Positions 21,261 to 32,968 are shown, counted from the stretch's first letter. The stretch is 64,000 nucleotides of DNA from Kalmusia sp. IMI 367209 (GCA_027946365.1 JAPEUQ010000006.1:744001-808000); one strand, 5' to 3'. A program made the numbers and translations. Notes: a model not told the origin generated them from the sequence alone.

Positions 21261-22721
21261 ATGGCGCGCAGGCAAGAAGCAGAGCAGCGTCTGCAGAAGA
21301 TGACTTCGGACTTCATCGAGAAGCTCAGCCCGGTTCTGTTCGCTCCCGTCTCTATGCAACAGATGGTGACGTCAAGAGATACACCGGCAAAAGGCCCAGT
21401 GTGGGTTACTCGGACTACCCTCGACAAGCCAGGAGATAGCCACGAACTCAAGCGTGTCTTGGAGGAGGCATTCAAGGCCCTCGCCCTTACCCAAGAAAGT
21501 ATCGGCGACTTTTCCATCGAGGATGTCGACGTGCAGTGGACGGCGTTCAGGCCTTCGGGCAAGGACAAGGAACCGGAGCCATCTATCAGCGAGCAAGAGA
21601 AGTTCGACGGCATGATGAAAGACGTTAGTGCGGATACCGTAATCCTATACGCCCATGGTGGCTTTTACTAGTCAGTATCATGTACATTTTCCCGAAGGAT
21701 GCGATTGACTTATAGAAATTAACAGCACCGGAAGTCCAGCATCCGTACGACACACTACGCTTGCATTGGCTCGAGAAACAGGCGGGAGGTGTCTCGTACC
21801 CGACTACCGCCTAGCGCCACAGAATCCTTTCCCAGCCGCAATAATCGACCTCCTTCTCGCCTATCTCTCTCTCCTGTACCCCAGCGAGGGCGCCATGCAC
21901 AGGCCTGTCTCGGCCAAGAATATCGTATTCGCGGGAGACAGCTCCGGTGGGAACCTAGTGCTCAGCCTACTCGCACTGTTGCAATACATCCGCGATCACA
22001 ACAACGGCCGCGTGCAGTTTGGCGGCAAATGTATCGATGTTCCACTCCCGGCAGGCGTAGCTACGCTGTATCCACATTGCGATCACACACTATCCTTGTA
22101 AGTTACTTGGTCTAAACTTCTTACCCCTGACTTACGCAATAGCGCAGCGATTCGCATATTCGGAACAAAAAATACGACATCTTCATCCTCGACGTGCTCC
22201 CACACCTCCAACCCACATTCCCAGCCTGCGACCTATGGCCCACAAATCCCCCACGCGAGGACATATACTGCGGTAGCCCAACCCTCCTCCACCCGCTCGT
22301 AAGCGTAGCCATTGCCCCAAGCTGGTCCGCGCCAAACATGCCTCCCATGTTCATCGCAACCGGCCAAGAAAAGCTAACCGACGAGCAATACTATCTCGCG
22401 AAGCGCGCAGAGAAGTCAGGCACGACAGTCCAGTTCTCTCAGTACGACGCCCTACCCCACAGCTTCGCCAGCTTCTTCCCCAGACTTCCGCAGTCGCAGC
22501 ACGTTGTCCAGCGCTGGGGTGCCTTCTGCCGTGACGTAGTCAAGGACCCTGCAGGTCTGAAGACTAAGTGGACGAGGTATACCGCAGATGATGCGGACTT
22601 TGCTGGAATCGGTCTAGACCTTCCTGTTGATATGGACGAGGAACGTAGGTTGCACTTGATGAAGGACAAGTTGGCGAAGCGGAGGCCGTGGACTGGGCCG
22701 GCGGAGACGGCTATGCTGTAG
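21261..22721 (+). CDS. Alpha/beta hydrolase of the HSL-like (fold-3) type
   Basis: Exons 21261-21670, 21726-22097 and 22148-22721 give 451 aa. Introns are 55 nt (GTCAGT..CAG) and 50 nt. The oxyanion-hole motif AHGGFYYTG straddles intron 1. The nucleophile elbow GDSSGG (Ser at about 209) follows DYRLAPQNPFPAA, a classic fold-3 block. PTNPPREDIYCG and a late histidine in DALPHSFASFFP complete the pattern. Such enzymes cleave esters or lactones of small acyl substrates. The ATG at 21261 (CACCATGG) was chosen over 21126 because the context is stronger and the extension looks non-native. The frame is intact. The canonical third glycine of HGGG is replaced by Phe here. Position next to the desaturase suggests acyl-ester turnover, by inference. 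Confidence 0.88.
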
Positions 22722-23716
22722 AAGGAGTCATCGGAAATCTGTCTGGAGTTGCTACTGTAATATCACATGCTAGATGTAAGACAAAAATTTCACACTAACG
22801 TTTGCTCAACTGCCCGTGAATTTGGCCCAGCGCATGCTAGCACTTTGGGAAGAACCGGAATCACATAGCGAGTTGCTCGGGCAAGCTTTTTCTCTCCTTT
22901 TACTGTTTCAGAAGGAATCGCCCATTAGCTTCCAGCTGCGTTCCCGCACGGAGGGGGAGAATGGATGGACGTGCTACTACTATGAGGAGACACGTTCATT
23001 CCGAGAAATGCTTTATCTGCACTTGGGCTTGGCATGTCTGAAATGCCCTACGGAGGGGGTGTGTATGTTGAATGTTATGGACGAAAATCGATATCATACG
23101 AGAACATACCAGACTAGATCAGATCAGACCAGACCACCCCAGACCATCCCATAGCGAGCTGCTTCGCCAAATCGCCACATTGCCTCAGTGTTGAGCAAGC
23201 ATGTGTAGCACAACGTGTATTTGGAGCAAGTGAGGTCAACGAGAGCAGGGCACTGTGTATACAGTCTGATGCCATTGTCCAGTATCAACACGCCTATTCC
23301 GTACGGAGAAGCTCTACGAAAACACTATATAGGGATCATGAAGAGATATTGAACACCGCACTGGACGAGAGTATCTTGCCATGATACTGTTCGTGTGTGG
23401 CTTGCTACTTCTCGCCGACTGTAGACAAAAATGTAGATTTCCCTCCTTCTAGTCCGTTCAGCTACGTGCGACGACTGATTGAACGAAGTCCCTCGCGTTT
23501 CAGATGAGGCTTACCTCATGGAATTAACCGACATTAGCGTGGTCACGCTTCTCTCTACAATTGGTGGCCCCTCTGCAGTTAGTGGCCCGTGCGGCATGGT
23601 ATATGAGAATGTCGGAGGACCTATCTGGAACTTCTTTCTTTACTCTATGAAAACTATCAACAATTCTCACTTAAGCCTACTCTTCCATTAGCTAAAGCTC
23701 TGGCCTGACCCTGACC
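22722..23716. other. Gene-free stretch with short CAGACC-type repeats
   Basis: About 1 kb. Bases 23110-23150 carry imperfect repeats of AGATC/AGACC units. Short ORFs at 22816-23154 and 23479-23691 show no protein character. Confidence 0.45.
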
Positions 23717-24644
23717 ATGTCTACGACACACATCCCACAGCCCGCGGCGGCGCCAATGTTCATAGGGAAACTGTTACCTCAACGCTCCGTCACGAACGTC
23801 CACTTCCTCAACAGAGCCGAGCCCCATTGTACATACTCAGCCAATGATATTGATGAAATGGTTCGAGACTGCTTTGGGAAAATCGAGGAGCGCACAAACT
23901 TCATCTTCAAATTCCCGGCTACATCCAACCCTAGCAAAGAGAACATCCGCATCCTCTACGAGATAGTCGATGGCGTATATGCATACGGGCACTCATAAAT
24001 CGGTACAGATGCCTTCGAGATCCCCCCAAAACGAGCCGACCATGCGGCTATGGTTCGGCAAGGACTCGGCAAAGGAGAGCATGAAAGCAGTGATGTTTCA
24101 CGAGATCTTCCACGCCCTGGGATCCGGACACGAACACCAATCTCCAGCAGCTCCGTTCAGTTTCAGAAGTGCAAATCATCCAGCATTCGACCACGTCGAG
24201 CTTTCACCCGAACAGGTAGAAGCCAACATCACACGTCGCTACCTGGAATCTGAAGTGACCTACCGTCCAGTCTACGACTGGAGATCTATCACAAACTATC
24301 AGATCCTTGGGGATATGACAGACGACGGCCGTGGACACATTTGGGACAGAGCCGTGGGTACTTCGCTTGCCAGCTACGAGCCATCAACTGAGGACTGGGC
24401 GTCCTTGGAGGAGCATTATCCGAAAGGCGGATACCCTCAAGCATTGTCCTGTCCCCTCCCAACCTTAGACTTCGACGAAAATGAGATGAATGAGTGTTCT
24501 ATATTGGAGCGTTCCATATCGGAGTGCTTCATTTTGGTCATGCTCCTTGAGGATGAGCTTTGCAAGTGTACGGAAGCAGAGCCGCGCGAGGAGCTTGAGG
24601 GGTTGCAACGCTGCGGTTGCTGCGGACCCTCGATGGAGATATAG
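23717..24644 (+). pseudogene. Metzincin-like zinc metalloprotease, broken by a stop and a frameshift
   Basis: The zinc site HEIFHALGSGHEHQ has the HExxHxxGxxH pattern of metzincins; this resembles the astacin-like proteases common in fungi. No signal peptide is apparent after MSTTHIPQPAAAPMFIGK, so it may act inside the cell or use unconventional export. The Met-turn position reads DWRSITNY, with Thr where Met is expected. Two lesions separate the N-terminal part from the zinc site: an in-frame TAA at 23996-23998 and one surplus base in the CCCCCC run 24022-24027. The frameshift matches the window-wide mononucleotide pattern, but the stop does not. The segment between the lesions (IGTDAFEIP) is still conserved, so loss is recent or partly a base-calling artefact. 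Length is about 308 codons. Confidence 0.7.
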
Positions 24645-25738
24645 TTGCGAGATGTGTAACATGTTTGCGACGGTGATGATGAGCTATGAGACGTAGGATG
24701 AGAGTTGGCTACGGCTTGGGTTAAAAGACGACATCCCAGACACCGCGACATTAACGACGCTTCCATGTGGTGTTTAGACATAGCCTTACGTCTTGGATAC
24801 AATATAAATGGTCCCCCAAAACAGCTGCGTTCAACAACTAACAGACGCCTGTGAGAATGACAAGAGCCTCATATACTCCATGTCCGTACCCGACACCGAT
24901 GCCCCCTATCCTCAGCAATCCCGCACTAATCGGCCCAGTCATCACATTCCAATGATCAAGTCTTTCTCTGTCTTCCTTGGATGCTAGCTTGGAAGGATAC
25001 GTCGTTTTGTGTGCGGTAGACAAGGCAGGTAGTCTTTCAGCAAGAACATAAACATCGACCAGCATCCTTCTACGTAGAGTCAGATATTGCGTTCCTAGCG
25101 TGGGCGATACTATAATCGAGTAAAGCGGATATTATTATTTTTCCCTTTCCAGCTTTGCACTCTGTCATTTCAAGTGGACTATCCAAGAATACGAAACTGG
25201 ACATGAACAGAATACAAGAATGTCCGAACGGCATGCAGATTCATATTAGCACGTGTACAATGAGTAAACAGTATATTAAAAGATAAGAATGTGTCATTTA
25301 CTGAGGATATAAGAAACATTTTGATCTCGCGATCAGGGTATCTGAAGAAAGTTCCACCGAAGTGCCTAGGACATGTGCGTTATATACAAACATGAAGACG
25401 TAAAGTTCGGTGGATTACGCGATATTCACTGCTCATCACCTGCTGAAAGGCAAAAATAGAAAGAAAAAGAATATAATCTTGAAAAATCAGCGACGCAAAT
25501 GCTTCATTCAAGGGTGTTTCTTCGCTGATGGGAAAAAAGTCCAAGTGCGCCTCCATGCATGCGGATAATGAAATGTTCTCTTTGAATCAATCCATAACCA
25601 TGAATAGATGCGAGGACGAGCGACGAATGCGATTTCAACGAAGCCAAGGAGGGTTGGGAGCGAAAAATCCCAGGTTGGTCGCTCCTCATCTGCTCCCATG
25701 AAAGTCTGGAAGACGGCCAGTGATCAACAGCGCGTGTG
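24645..25738. other. Gene-free stretch carrying a duplicated gene fragment
   Basis: Apart from the MCT-like fragment at 24812-24952, I see nothing supported. Bases 25100-25500 are AT-rich. No terminal repeats were noticed around the fragment. Confidence 0.5.
24812..24952 (-). pseudogene. Fragment of an MCT-like transporter gene (3' end only)
   Basis: About 140 bases match the 3' part of the transporter gene at 31598-32968 (roughly 31625-31765), with something like four in five bases identical over the best-aligned part by eye. The encoded GPISAGLLRIGG and GYGHGVY blocks are shared. In the fragment the codon for Leu after TGVC has become a TAG stop (24838-24840), and similarity continues past it. 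Upstream of 24952 the match ends abruptly inside what would be a transmembrane helix. It has the same strand orientation as the full gene about 6.7 kb away. It cannot make a functional protein. Confidence 0.75.
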
Positions 25739-28599
25739 CTACACGGCAGATTCTCGGTCATCATTTGTTCTGGCGCGGGCGGGTAAGACACTTTGATCTC
25801 TCCCGGAGTTCTGAATTGACGATCTCGACTCTGGGTAAAGCATTCGTACCACAGCATGTCCCACGCGCCTTACTAGATCTCGGAATTTGGAAGGAGTCTT
25901 TGGATCAGGCCCATTCGGATCGATGACAGGGTTCCGCGCGAAGTTTTGTATGATGAAGCTGTCAAGCGCACGCTTGTTCGATGTGCGTTTGCCTACGAAG
26001 TTCGCCTCCTTCCTCCTCATCGTGTTCAACCTCCGCTCGAATTCCTCGGAAATCTTCTGTTGCCATCGCCAAAGCTCGGGAAAGTCGAGATCTTGGTTGA
26101 GAATGCGTTCCGTCATTTGGAGCACCTCAAGGCTGGCCGAGTCGCCGTTGGCGAACGCTTTGGCGTGAAGTGAGACACTCTCCCTGTTGAACAGTTGCAA
26201 GCCTCGGTCACAGGGGGAAACATCGGAGTTGCGTCGACTTTGCTGGAGATCGTTCAGACCATCGTGGCCCGCAAGGACCCATACTAGAGACTCGAAGAGA
26301 AGACCGCCAATGGAGAAGAGATAATAGGCACGCTGGAGATCTTGACAGGAGCGGCAAGGGGAGGTACCGCGCTTTGACCATGTCGCTGGCGGGATCCACG
26401 CCAGTTGCTTGCTGATATTTGCGTTGCTGGATGTTGCCAAGTCCCACTTCACTGCTGGCTGGGAGTCTCTCTCGTCGGAATTGATAACACGAAGGCTCAT
26501 GACATCGGGTCTTATACCGTGAACTGATCGTTCAGGTCGACGACACACCAGACTCTTCTGAGAAGCGGACTCCTTTGGCACTGGCTCTGCAAGACTAAGT
26601 GCATTCTTCTTAAGTCGGATGACTTCCAGCATACTCAACCAGAATGCAAGGACTTCCGTCCTGGAAGTTGGGCGAGTTGCTTTCCGGAAGAACTCCTCTA
26701 GACTCAGTGGAGATGCCGGAAGATTCTCGTACCTGCGTCCGCAAATGCATGTAAACGCATCATAAGATTTGGCGTAATTTTGATGGCTGCGTTCCTCGGT
26801 GGTATGATCTTCCTGCGAATCGGATCGCTCCGTAGTATGATTCGTTTTAGTCAATGAGGACAAATACGAGTCACTGCGACGGTAGGGAACAAGAGCTTGA
26901 CATCCACTGTTGAGTTCGATCGTATCTGGGATTATGGTCGTTCTGACTGCGGGTGATGTCTTGGTGGGGTCATAAAGGGAAACTTCGGAGGTTCTGAACT
27001 TGAGCTTAATCTGCTCTATGATATCCTTAAAAGGAACGACGTAAGCTTGATCCATGGGATTTGATCCAATGACATGACCATAGACAGTGTGAGTGTCCTG
27101 GTCAACTACGACTGACCCGCAGTCGCCATCAGCGAGACCTACTCACGTTAGCTTTCGATCTCTTAGCAAGTGTTGTTGGATGATATACCATCTGCTCCGT
27201 CGAAAATCAATGTCCAGACTCTACATGACTCTTGTCCTGGGTTGGAGCCAAGGTAGGCGTAGCTTCCTAACAGACGTCCAGTTCGAACTCCACGAGTGCC
27301 AGATATCATGTAAACCGGCACAGCATGGAACCTTGGTTCGGTCGCCACTGTCTGTAAATGGAAAGACCCGCCATCTGCCTCATTCAACCGGCAAATGTTA
27401 GGCTGTAGAGTTTGCAGGACGCTAGGACTAAGCTGTAACAATGCGTAATCAAGGTACGGAGCTGAGCCTAGAACTTCAATTGGGGAATCAATCTTGTGTC
27501 CATGGGGATGCTCTAAGGGGTCACGAGAGCCTGTCGATAATCTCGGTGCCAGGGGTGGCGAGGCGGGGGGAACTGTGCGTGGTATCTCGAGATCCTCTAG
27601 GTCGTCATCCTCTGAGTCGTCAGCCCATAGTGGGTCCAGGCTGATAAGGTCAGAGTCGTCCAAGGTACGCTGATCCGAGTCGAAAGATCTGATGGATACA
27701 TCGTCATCGTCATGATCATCATCATTGGAAATGGATGATGACTGAATTGATGTTGGGTTAAATAGGTGGTTCACGGTGGTCGATAATATTACGTTATCAA
27801 TGTTGAATGTGACCCCAATATTTGCTTGAACACCTTGGTAATAGACTGGCGCACCGGGGAGCACACCAGCATAAGTCAAGTCCGTCGATACTGTTTGCCA
27901 TGCGGCCTTGCGTTTCAGAGTTTCGTGATCCGTCCGGTAGTACACCAGATTGAAAGGCGGTTTTGCGGGGGGGCCTTTCTTGAACATCTCGAAGACCCTG
28001 GATCGCTTCCCACAATACAGCTTCTCTCCAGCTTTCTCTTTGAAGAGCGCTCGAAGTTTCTTGAACTGAGCCGCTCTACAAACGATGACAATCGAAGGCT
28101 CGGCCGACCGAGGGCATGTACCCACCATGTAGAGGTGAAAGTTGATCGACCGGGCATGATCACGGAGTTCGCGGTGCCTATCGATCGCTCTCCTTAGCTC
28201 ACTTTGAACGTATTCAAATCTTTCCATGTACTCCTGAGCGTCCCAGTGCTCCGATAAGACTGGAGCAAGAGTGTATATCCTCTTCTTCGTGCGACTACCT
28301 GGCACGAGAACGGAGTTCGAGTACAGGCTGCTGTCATGTTGAGACTGAACAGCTGGAGTTTGACCTTGGGGGCATCGTGTATTCGGCTTCGTCCTTTCCC
28401 TCGGCACTGAACGAGGCTGAATGGTGGAGAGTGCTGCCTCGACATCCTTTAGTAGCGGTACTTTATGGGATGTAGTGGTCCCGAACTTCGAAGTTGGAGA
28501 GCGTAAAGGCGGCTTCCACGTTGGTTCGCTTTTTACAGATAGGCTTGACGGTATGCGAATAATCTCTGCGTTTGCAGAGGGACCATAGCGGGCTGTCAT
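25739..28599 (-). CDS. Trypsin-fold protein with apparent His-Asp-Cys triad, plus long C-terminal extension
   Basis: Two exons, 28599-27189 and 27138-25739, joined by a 50-nt intron, give 936 aa. The N-terminal 120 residues are basic and disordered. The protease-like part shows STTVNHLF (His about 278), DYALLQL (Asp about 384) and DGDCGSVVVD (Cys about 477), the order and spacing logic of a chymotrypsin fold with cysteine in place of the serine nucleophile. A 60-residue acidic insert (DDDHDDDD and similar) lies between His and Asp. After the fold come VYGHVIGS and YVVPFKDIIEQI, typical of a fungal group often fused to other domains. The C-terminal 400 residues are unrecognised and contain a C-x-C-G-R-R motif. 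No signal peptide, so it is intracellular. It is divergent from the membrane protein at 29365. Confidence 0.7.
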
Positions 28600-29364
28600 C
28601 GTGTTAAAGCGCCTTTGCAGTCAGACGTGGAGGTTCGTCAAAGATTCGAAGAAGGGGTGTTCAAAGGTTCAAAGTGGAGTGCTTCCCGGAAAATGGGCAT
28701 TCCGGGGCTTCCCTAATTGAATAATCAGAAGAATCACAGAAGGGAGTGCGTAGACTTCGAGTCGCAGGCAGGGGGGACATCGTGGCAGATGGCTGGTGGC
28801 GAGGGAACCAGATAGCGGTAGAAAGGAATCGAAAGAGATGGAAGGTGATGAGGAATGATAGAAATGAAGCCGTGGAAGATAATGGAATGCGATCGAAGGT
28901 AGACATCAATACGCGGCTGAGTGATGTCAGGCCTGCATGAGGCGCAGCCTCGCGACGCGTACAAGCACGAATGGAAGTCCCGGAGCGCAGATCTGAGAAC
29001 GCTGGCCTTGTCTTCCCTTATTGAACAGAAGGGCCTCGGCACTGTTGCGGATGACTTCTGAGCTTGGTCTGAGATAGTCTGCGTGTCCTCGTAAATCGTC
29101 TGTATCGTCGTCATGCAGGCTGCGTGGTGGGCAAGTTTTGGCGACAGTGGCTCGACCCCGAGGGGCCGACACATTGCCCATCGTAGCCTTGCGAGGTGAG
29201 GGCGCATTCAGCTGCCAGGACGCCACAAGCGCGGCTGTGCAGGAACACTCGTGTGTGATGGATAAAGTTATTGACAAGAAACATCAGGCTGAAAGTCTGA
29301 CAAACCCTTCTTGCTCTCACTCTCTCGCTCTCAAATAATCTTTTGTCTCAGAAGTGTGAAAACC
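28600..29364. other. Divergent promoter region
   Basis: This 765-base region separates two genes reading away from each other. A CT-rich tract (29308-29335), common just upstream of fungal starts, precedes the ATG at 29365. No other feature is supported; the ORFs here are chance. Confidence 0.5.
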
Positions 29365-30490
29365 ATGACCACATCAGACCAACAGACTATCGCACTTGGC
29401 CTTCTGGGGACGTCGGGAGACTTCGTTGCTTGGTCTCGGTTATATGACGACCTCATCACGAGACGAAGAACACGGATTGGACCTCCAACGGTGAGCCCAG
29501 TGGTTCCTGATTCGCAGATTTTGGAAATTGCGAGCTTCTTGAAGACGAACCCTCGCTGGACTCGAATTGAAGCACTTTCCAGTCTCTTAAAGGATTCGAA
29601 ACAGGAGTATCCCGATGAGGATGTGGAGAATGCCCTTGACATTACAGTGCAAGCGATGTTCATGACCGACAGCGTCGCAACGCAAGGTCACGCTTCGGAC
29701 TTCCGACTAGGCGGTCTCCGCCCCCGATGTTGGGCTGCAAACGACAGTTTTGTGCAGTTCTTGGAGTCGTCATTTCCTAGGGCTATCGACTCGCCAAAAA
29801 CGTGTTCGGTAATTGAAGATCAGGATTCATTGAAAAGCTGGAAGCTAGCAAAGAAATTGAAGATCACTTTTAAGGGGACCAATAACCTTGCCGATCACTT
29901 GCTGTACGACAGTCGCTACAACACTTTGTATCTGTTCCACCATGTAGCGTGGCTCAATGCACATCTCGGCGGTCTGGCCTATGAGATTCCTTTTGACAGC
30001 AGCATGGACACCGCGGTGGCTCAGTGAGCTTGCGATCGCGTTCACGACGGCCGATGCTGACTAGAGAAATAGAGGAACCTTGCCACCAAGGCTGCTGTTC
30101 GAGACCCTACATTCGCTCCAATCGATCCTGTTTCCATCTTTCGATCCAAAAGCACATAAGATCATGCGACAGTTAGTCAAAAGACTTGGTTTCGATCCCG
30201 AATGTAATCAGTACAGCGGATACAAGCACAAAGGTCTTCCAAATGCAGAAGAAGACTTGCAATACAATTACTGGGGAGAGCGTTTAGTGATCTTGCATGA
30301 CTTGTTAGCTGAAAGACCTCCGACGAGCAAGTGGCAAAAGTGGCTTAGGTGGCAGAGTTCGGATGCAAACGCGTTCGGGATTGCTATCTTGGCTTTGTTC
30401 ATAACCATTGTTGTCGGCCTAATCAGTATAGGGCTTTCAGCAGTTCAGATATGGATTGCATATATGGCATGGAAACAGCCAGCGAAATAA
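29365..30490 (+). CDS. Uncharacterised fungal protein with two C-terminal transmembrane helices
   Basis: Exons 29365-30023 and 30073-30490 (49-nt intron) give 358 aa. The ATG at 29365 (ACCATGACC) begins the family-like sequence; the ATG at 29311 lies in a CT-rich leader. The soluble part contains YNTLYLFHHVAWLNAHLGGL and, just after the splice, GTLPPRLLFETLHSLQSILF, blocks that I know from an unnamed but widespread ascomycete family. A YNYWGERLVILHDLL motif follows. The C-terminus has a tryptophan-rich approach and hydrophobic stretches (AIALFITIVVG-like, residues about 315-350) ending YMAWKQPAK. It is likely anchored in an intracellular or plasma membrane with the bulk in the cytosol. Function unknown. 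Head-to-head arrangement with the trypsin-fold gene may be meaningful. Confidence 0.75.
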
Positions 30491-31597
30491 ATTCCATGTT
30501 ACTCATGCGCTAAGTAATTCACAAGGATGTGCACTTGCTGTGCTTCATGTGAAAAGATTGGAGATGAATTTCGCGAGTAATGTTGATTATGAGGAGTTTC
30601 GAACGGGAATGGTGTATGGAGTCATGAGCGCTTGGGCTATCCTATGAGTGGCACGCGTAATGGAAACTCTACCCGATGTCTGTGAATTCATTCATAACAT
30701 AAGTAGTTGGTATTTCCTTTTCGTCCTATTGTTCATCCTGAGGGTCATGAAGCTCTGCAATTACTAAAACAGTAAATAATGAGCAACTATGAGGTGCTCA
30801 GTGCAAGGACATGAACGTTTCCCGTTTAGAGGACGATGTCTTCTCCAACGGCTCGATTCCCGCGAGTATTGCTGCCTCTATCTCGGTATTGAACCAACCC
30901 ATGAGTCTCCAATGCTACATTAGCAAGTAATAAAACAAATACATGTGTATTCATGACCAGCAAAGGATCTTACGTAGTCCTAAATATAGTAAATTAGAAA
31001 TAAAAATAGTAACGGTTCCCTCCTGTTTATAACAAAAGGAAAATTTCGTTCAGATTTTCTAAAGATTACATTGACAACTAATGAAGGAATAGTTGACTTA
31101 GGTCTAGTAGCCATAAAAGCAGCGTTCATTCCACTCTCACTATCTGAAGATTTGATATACATTGATATAGGCAAGACACAGCAAGGCGTGAAGAGCACAG
31201 CAAACCATGTTACTACTTTATTCGTATACGACTCTTTTTGCCACGGTATTAAGGGGAACTCCAATAGTTAATTGATTCACTGTTGATACTACATTGCTTG
31301 GAAATCTCTTTGCATCGAAATCCTCTTGAATGGTACATACGCCATCGAGCATTTCAGCAGGAGGGGAGGTTCGCAATTTTTTTTACTTGTATTGAGTGAG
31401 TATTCATACCTACCTAGGCATGCCTTTTGCATAGCATAGTTTGACACTAGCAATATGATACATTGCTATACCTCCCACCAAGGCCTAATAAAGAACCATC
31501 AAGCTATTCTAGGTAGATGTAGCCCGCGACATCAGCAGCAAACGTTATAAAGTCAAAAGTCTCCCTTAATGAACTAACAATCTTTAGACAACGCATC
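30491..31597. other. AT-rich gene-free stretch
   Basis: About 1.1 kb, distinctly AT-rich in 30930-31300. No ORF looks real; the 94-codon minus-strand frame at 31264-30980 is low-complexity chance. It may be a decayed repeat. Confidence 0.5.
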
Positions 31598-32968
31598 CTA
31601 AACTTTTCGCCTAAAGTAAACAGTTCCCAAACTGACCGCACTCAACAATAAACAGACCCCTGTGAAGATGACAACGATACCATATACCCCATGTCCATAT
31701 CCAGCACCATTGCCCCCTATCCTTAGCAACCCCGCACTAATCGGCCCAGCTAACACATTCCCAACGCCCTTACCAAAATTGAAACACCCAAAGATAGCCT
31801 GCGACGCCGACGCCTCCTCACTCACCGCCGTTACCATCCTGGCCCACATAGCCGTATACCCAGCGCCAAAAAAGCCATACGGGATCGCGAAAAAGGCAAG
31901 GGGTAGGAAGGATCGTGCAAGGCCCCATGCGCTCAATGTGACGATCGCCGCTATCGATGCTGAGATGAAGAGCAACGCGTTAAGCGGGATTTTCTTGTTG
32001 TCAGACACGTAGCCGAAGGTGAATTGTCCGCCGACTTGGAAGATACTCATGAGCGTGAGGAGGAGCGCGCCCTTCCTCGCATCAAGACCGATGAGCTCTG
32101 CGTACGAAGGGAGGAACAGCACGGGGAAAAAGAAGCCAAGCCCCATGCACAGATTGCTCGCAGTATACGTCCAGAAGAGTCTCTTCCTGAGGAACGTCCA
32201 ATCCGTCCGTAGATTCGTGGTATGCTGGTGCTCAAGGCGGCCTTTGAGTAGGGGGATGAGAGGTCCGGTTAGCACGACTAGAGCGAGGGCTACAGCGCGC
32301 AGCGTGGTGCGGTGTCCGAAGCGATGCAGCGAGGCTTGCATTATGAGAGGTGTTACGGCGCCTGAGGCGCCGGATGCGCTGCATAGGAACCCGTATGCCA
32401 TGCCGCGTTTTCGCACCCAGAATTCATCTACCATGGAGAGGATTGGGTAGTAAAATATCACAAAGCCTATGCCGTACATGACGCCTTGGGTTACTAGCAA
32501 GCCACCTAGGGTGTTTGCGAAACTGCCTGCTACTAGGCCTAGGATGCACAGGGGCCATCCGATGAGTATCATATGTGTACGATACTGCGAATATCGGCGT
32601 ATCAAGGGTGTTGCCAGAGGTGCTCCTAGGTAGGATATGCCTGAGGCGGTGGTGCCGATAGCGGAGATATAGGGAGAATTGTAGAAAGTGGGGAAGGAAG
32701 CGTAGTGTGCTTGGAAGACGCCAAAGGAGAGGGGAAACCCCCAGAGGAGCGATTCGAAGACGAATGCTGAGAGGAGAAGACGCCATGCACGGGGGCCGCC
32801 GTCGATAGGTGGAAGGGTGGGTGTTTGGTTGGAGAATATTGTGTGGGGATTAGAGGAATTAAGGCCATCTTCTGAATGTTGGTTTGGGGATGTTAAGGTT
32901 GCGAGAGGGATTGAGGGAGGAACTCGTAGGACAGGCCCCGGAGAGGTATGCATGGTGTCGTTAGCCAT
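31598..32968 (-). CDS. MFS transporter, monocarboxylate-transporter-like (MCT) family
   Basis: Single exon of 456 codons. The hydrophilic N-terminus is about 55 residues long and rich in Ser/Pro/Asn. DGGPRAWRLLLSAFVFESLL then opens helix 1, and SFGVFQAHYASF follows, both characteristic of fungal MCT-like proteins. About twelve hydrophobic stretches are visible, with KRGMAYGFLCSASGASG in the helix-4/5 loop and a central loop near RLEHQHTT. These proteins sit in the plasma or mitochondrial membrane and carry small carboxylates, riboflavin or unknown solutes; several act in secondary metabolism. The absence of introns and an intact frame set it apart from the exporter at 13631. Part of its 3' end is duplicated at 24812-24952. 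Confidence 0.88.
   Translation of the reverse strand: MANDTMHTSPGPVLRVPPSIPLATLTSPNQHSEDGLNSSNPHTIFSNQTPTLPPIDGGPRAWRLLLSAFVFESLLWGFPLSFGVFQAHYASFPTFYNSPYISAIGTTASGISYLGAPLATPLIRRYSQYRTHMILIGWPLCILGLVAGSFANTLGGLLVTQGVMYGIGFVIFYYPILSMVDEFWVRKRGMAYGFLCSASGASGAVTPLIMQASLHRFGHRTTLRAVALALVVLTGPLIPLLKGRLEHQHTTNLRTDWTFLRKRLFWTYTASNLCMGLGFFFPVLFLPSYAELIGLDARKGALLLTLMSIFQVGGQFTFGYVSDNKKIPLNALLFISASIAAIVTLSAWGLARSFLPLAFFAIPYGFFGAGYTAMWARMVTAVSEEASASQAIFGCFNFGKGVGNVLAGPISAGLLRIGGNGAGYGHGVYGIVVIFTGVCLLLSAVSLGTVYFRRKV

Noticed and set aside
22816..23154. 112-codon plus-strand ORF after the hydrolase
   Set aside because: Ends in short nucleotide repeats, and no family resemblance.
23974..24007. A 34-nt GTATAT..CAG intron in the metalloprotease that would bypass both lesions
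   Set aside because: It is shorter than any plausible fungal intron here (minimum seen 43 nt) and would delete the conserved GTDAFEIP segment.
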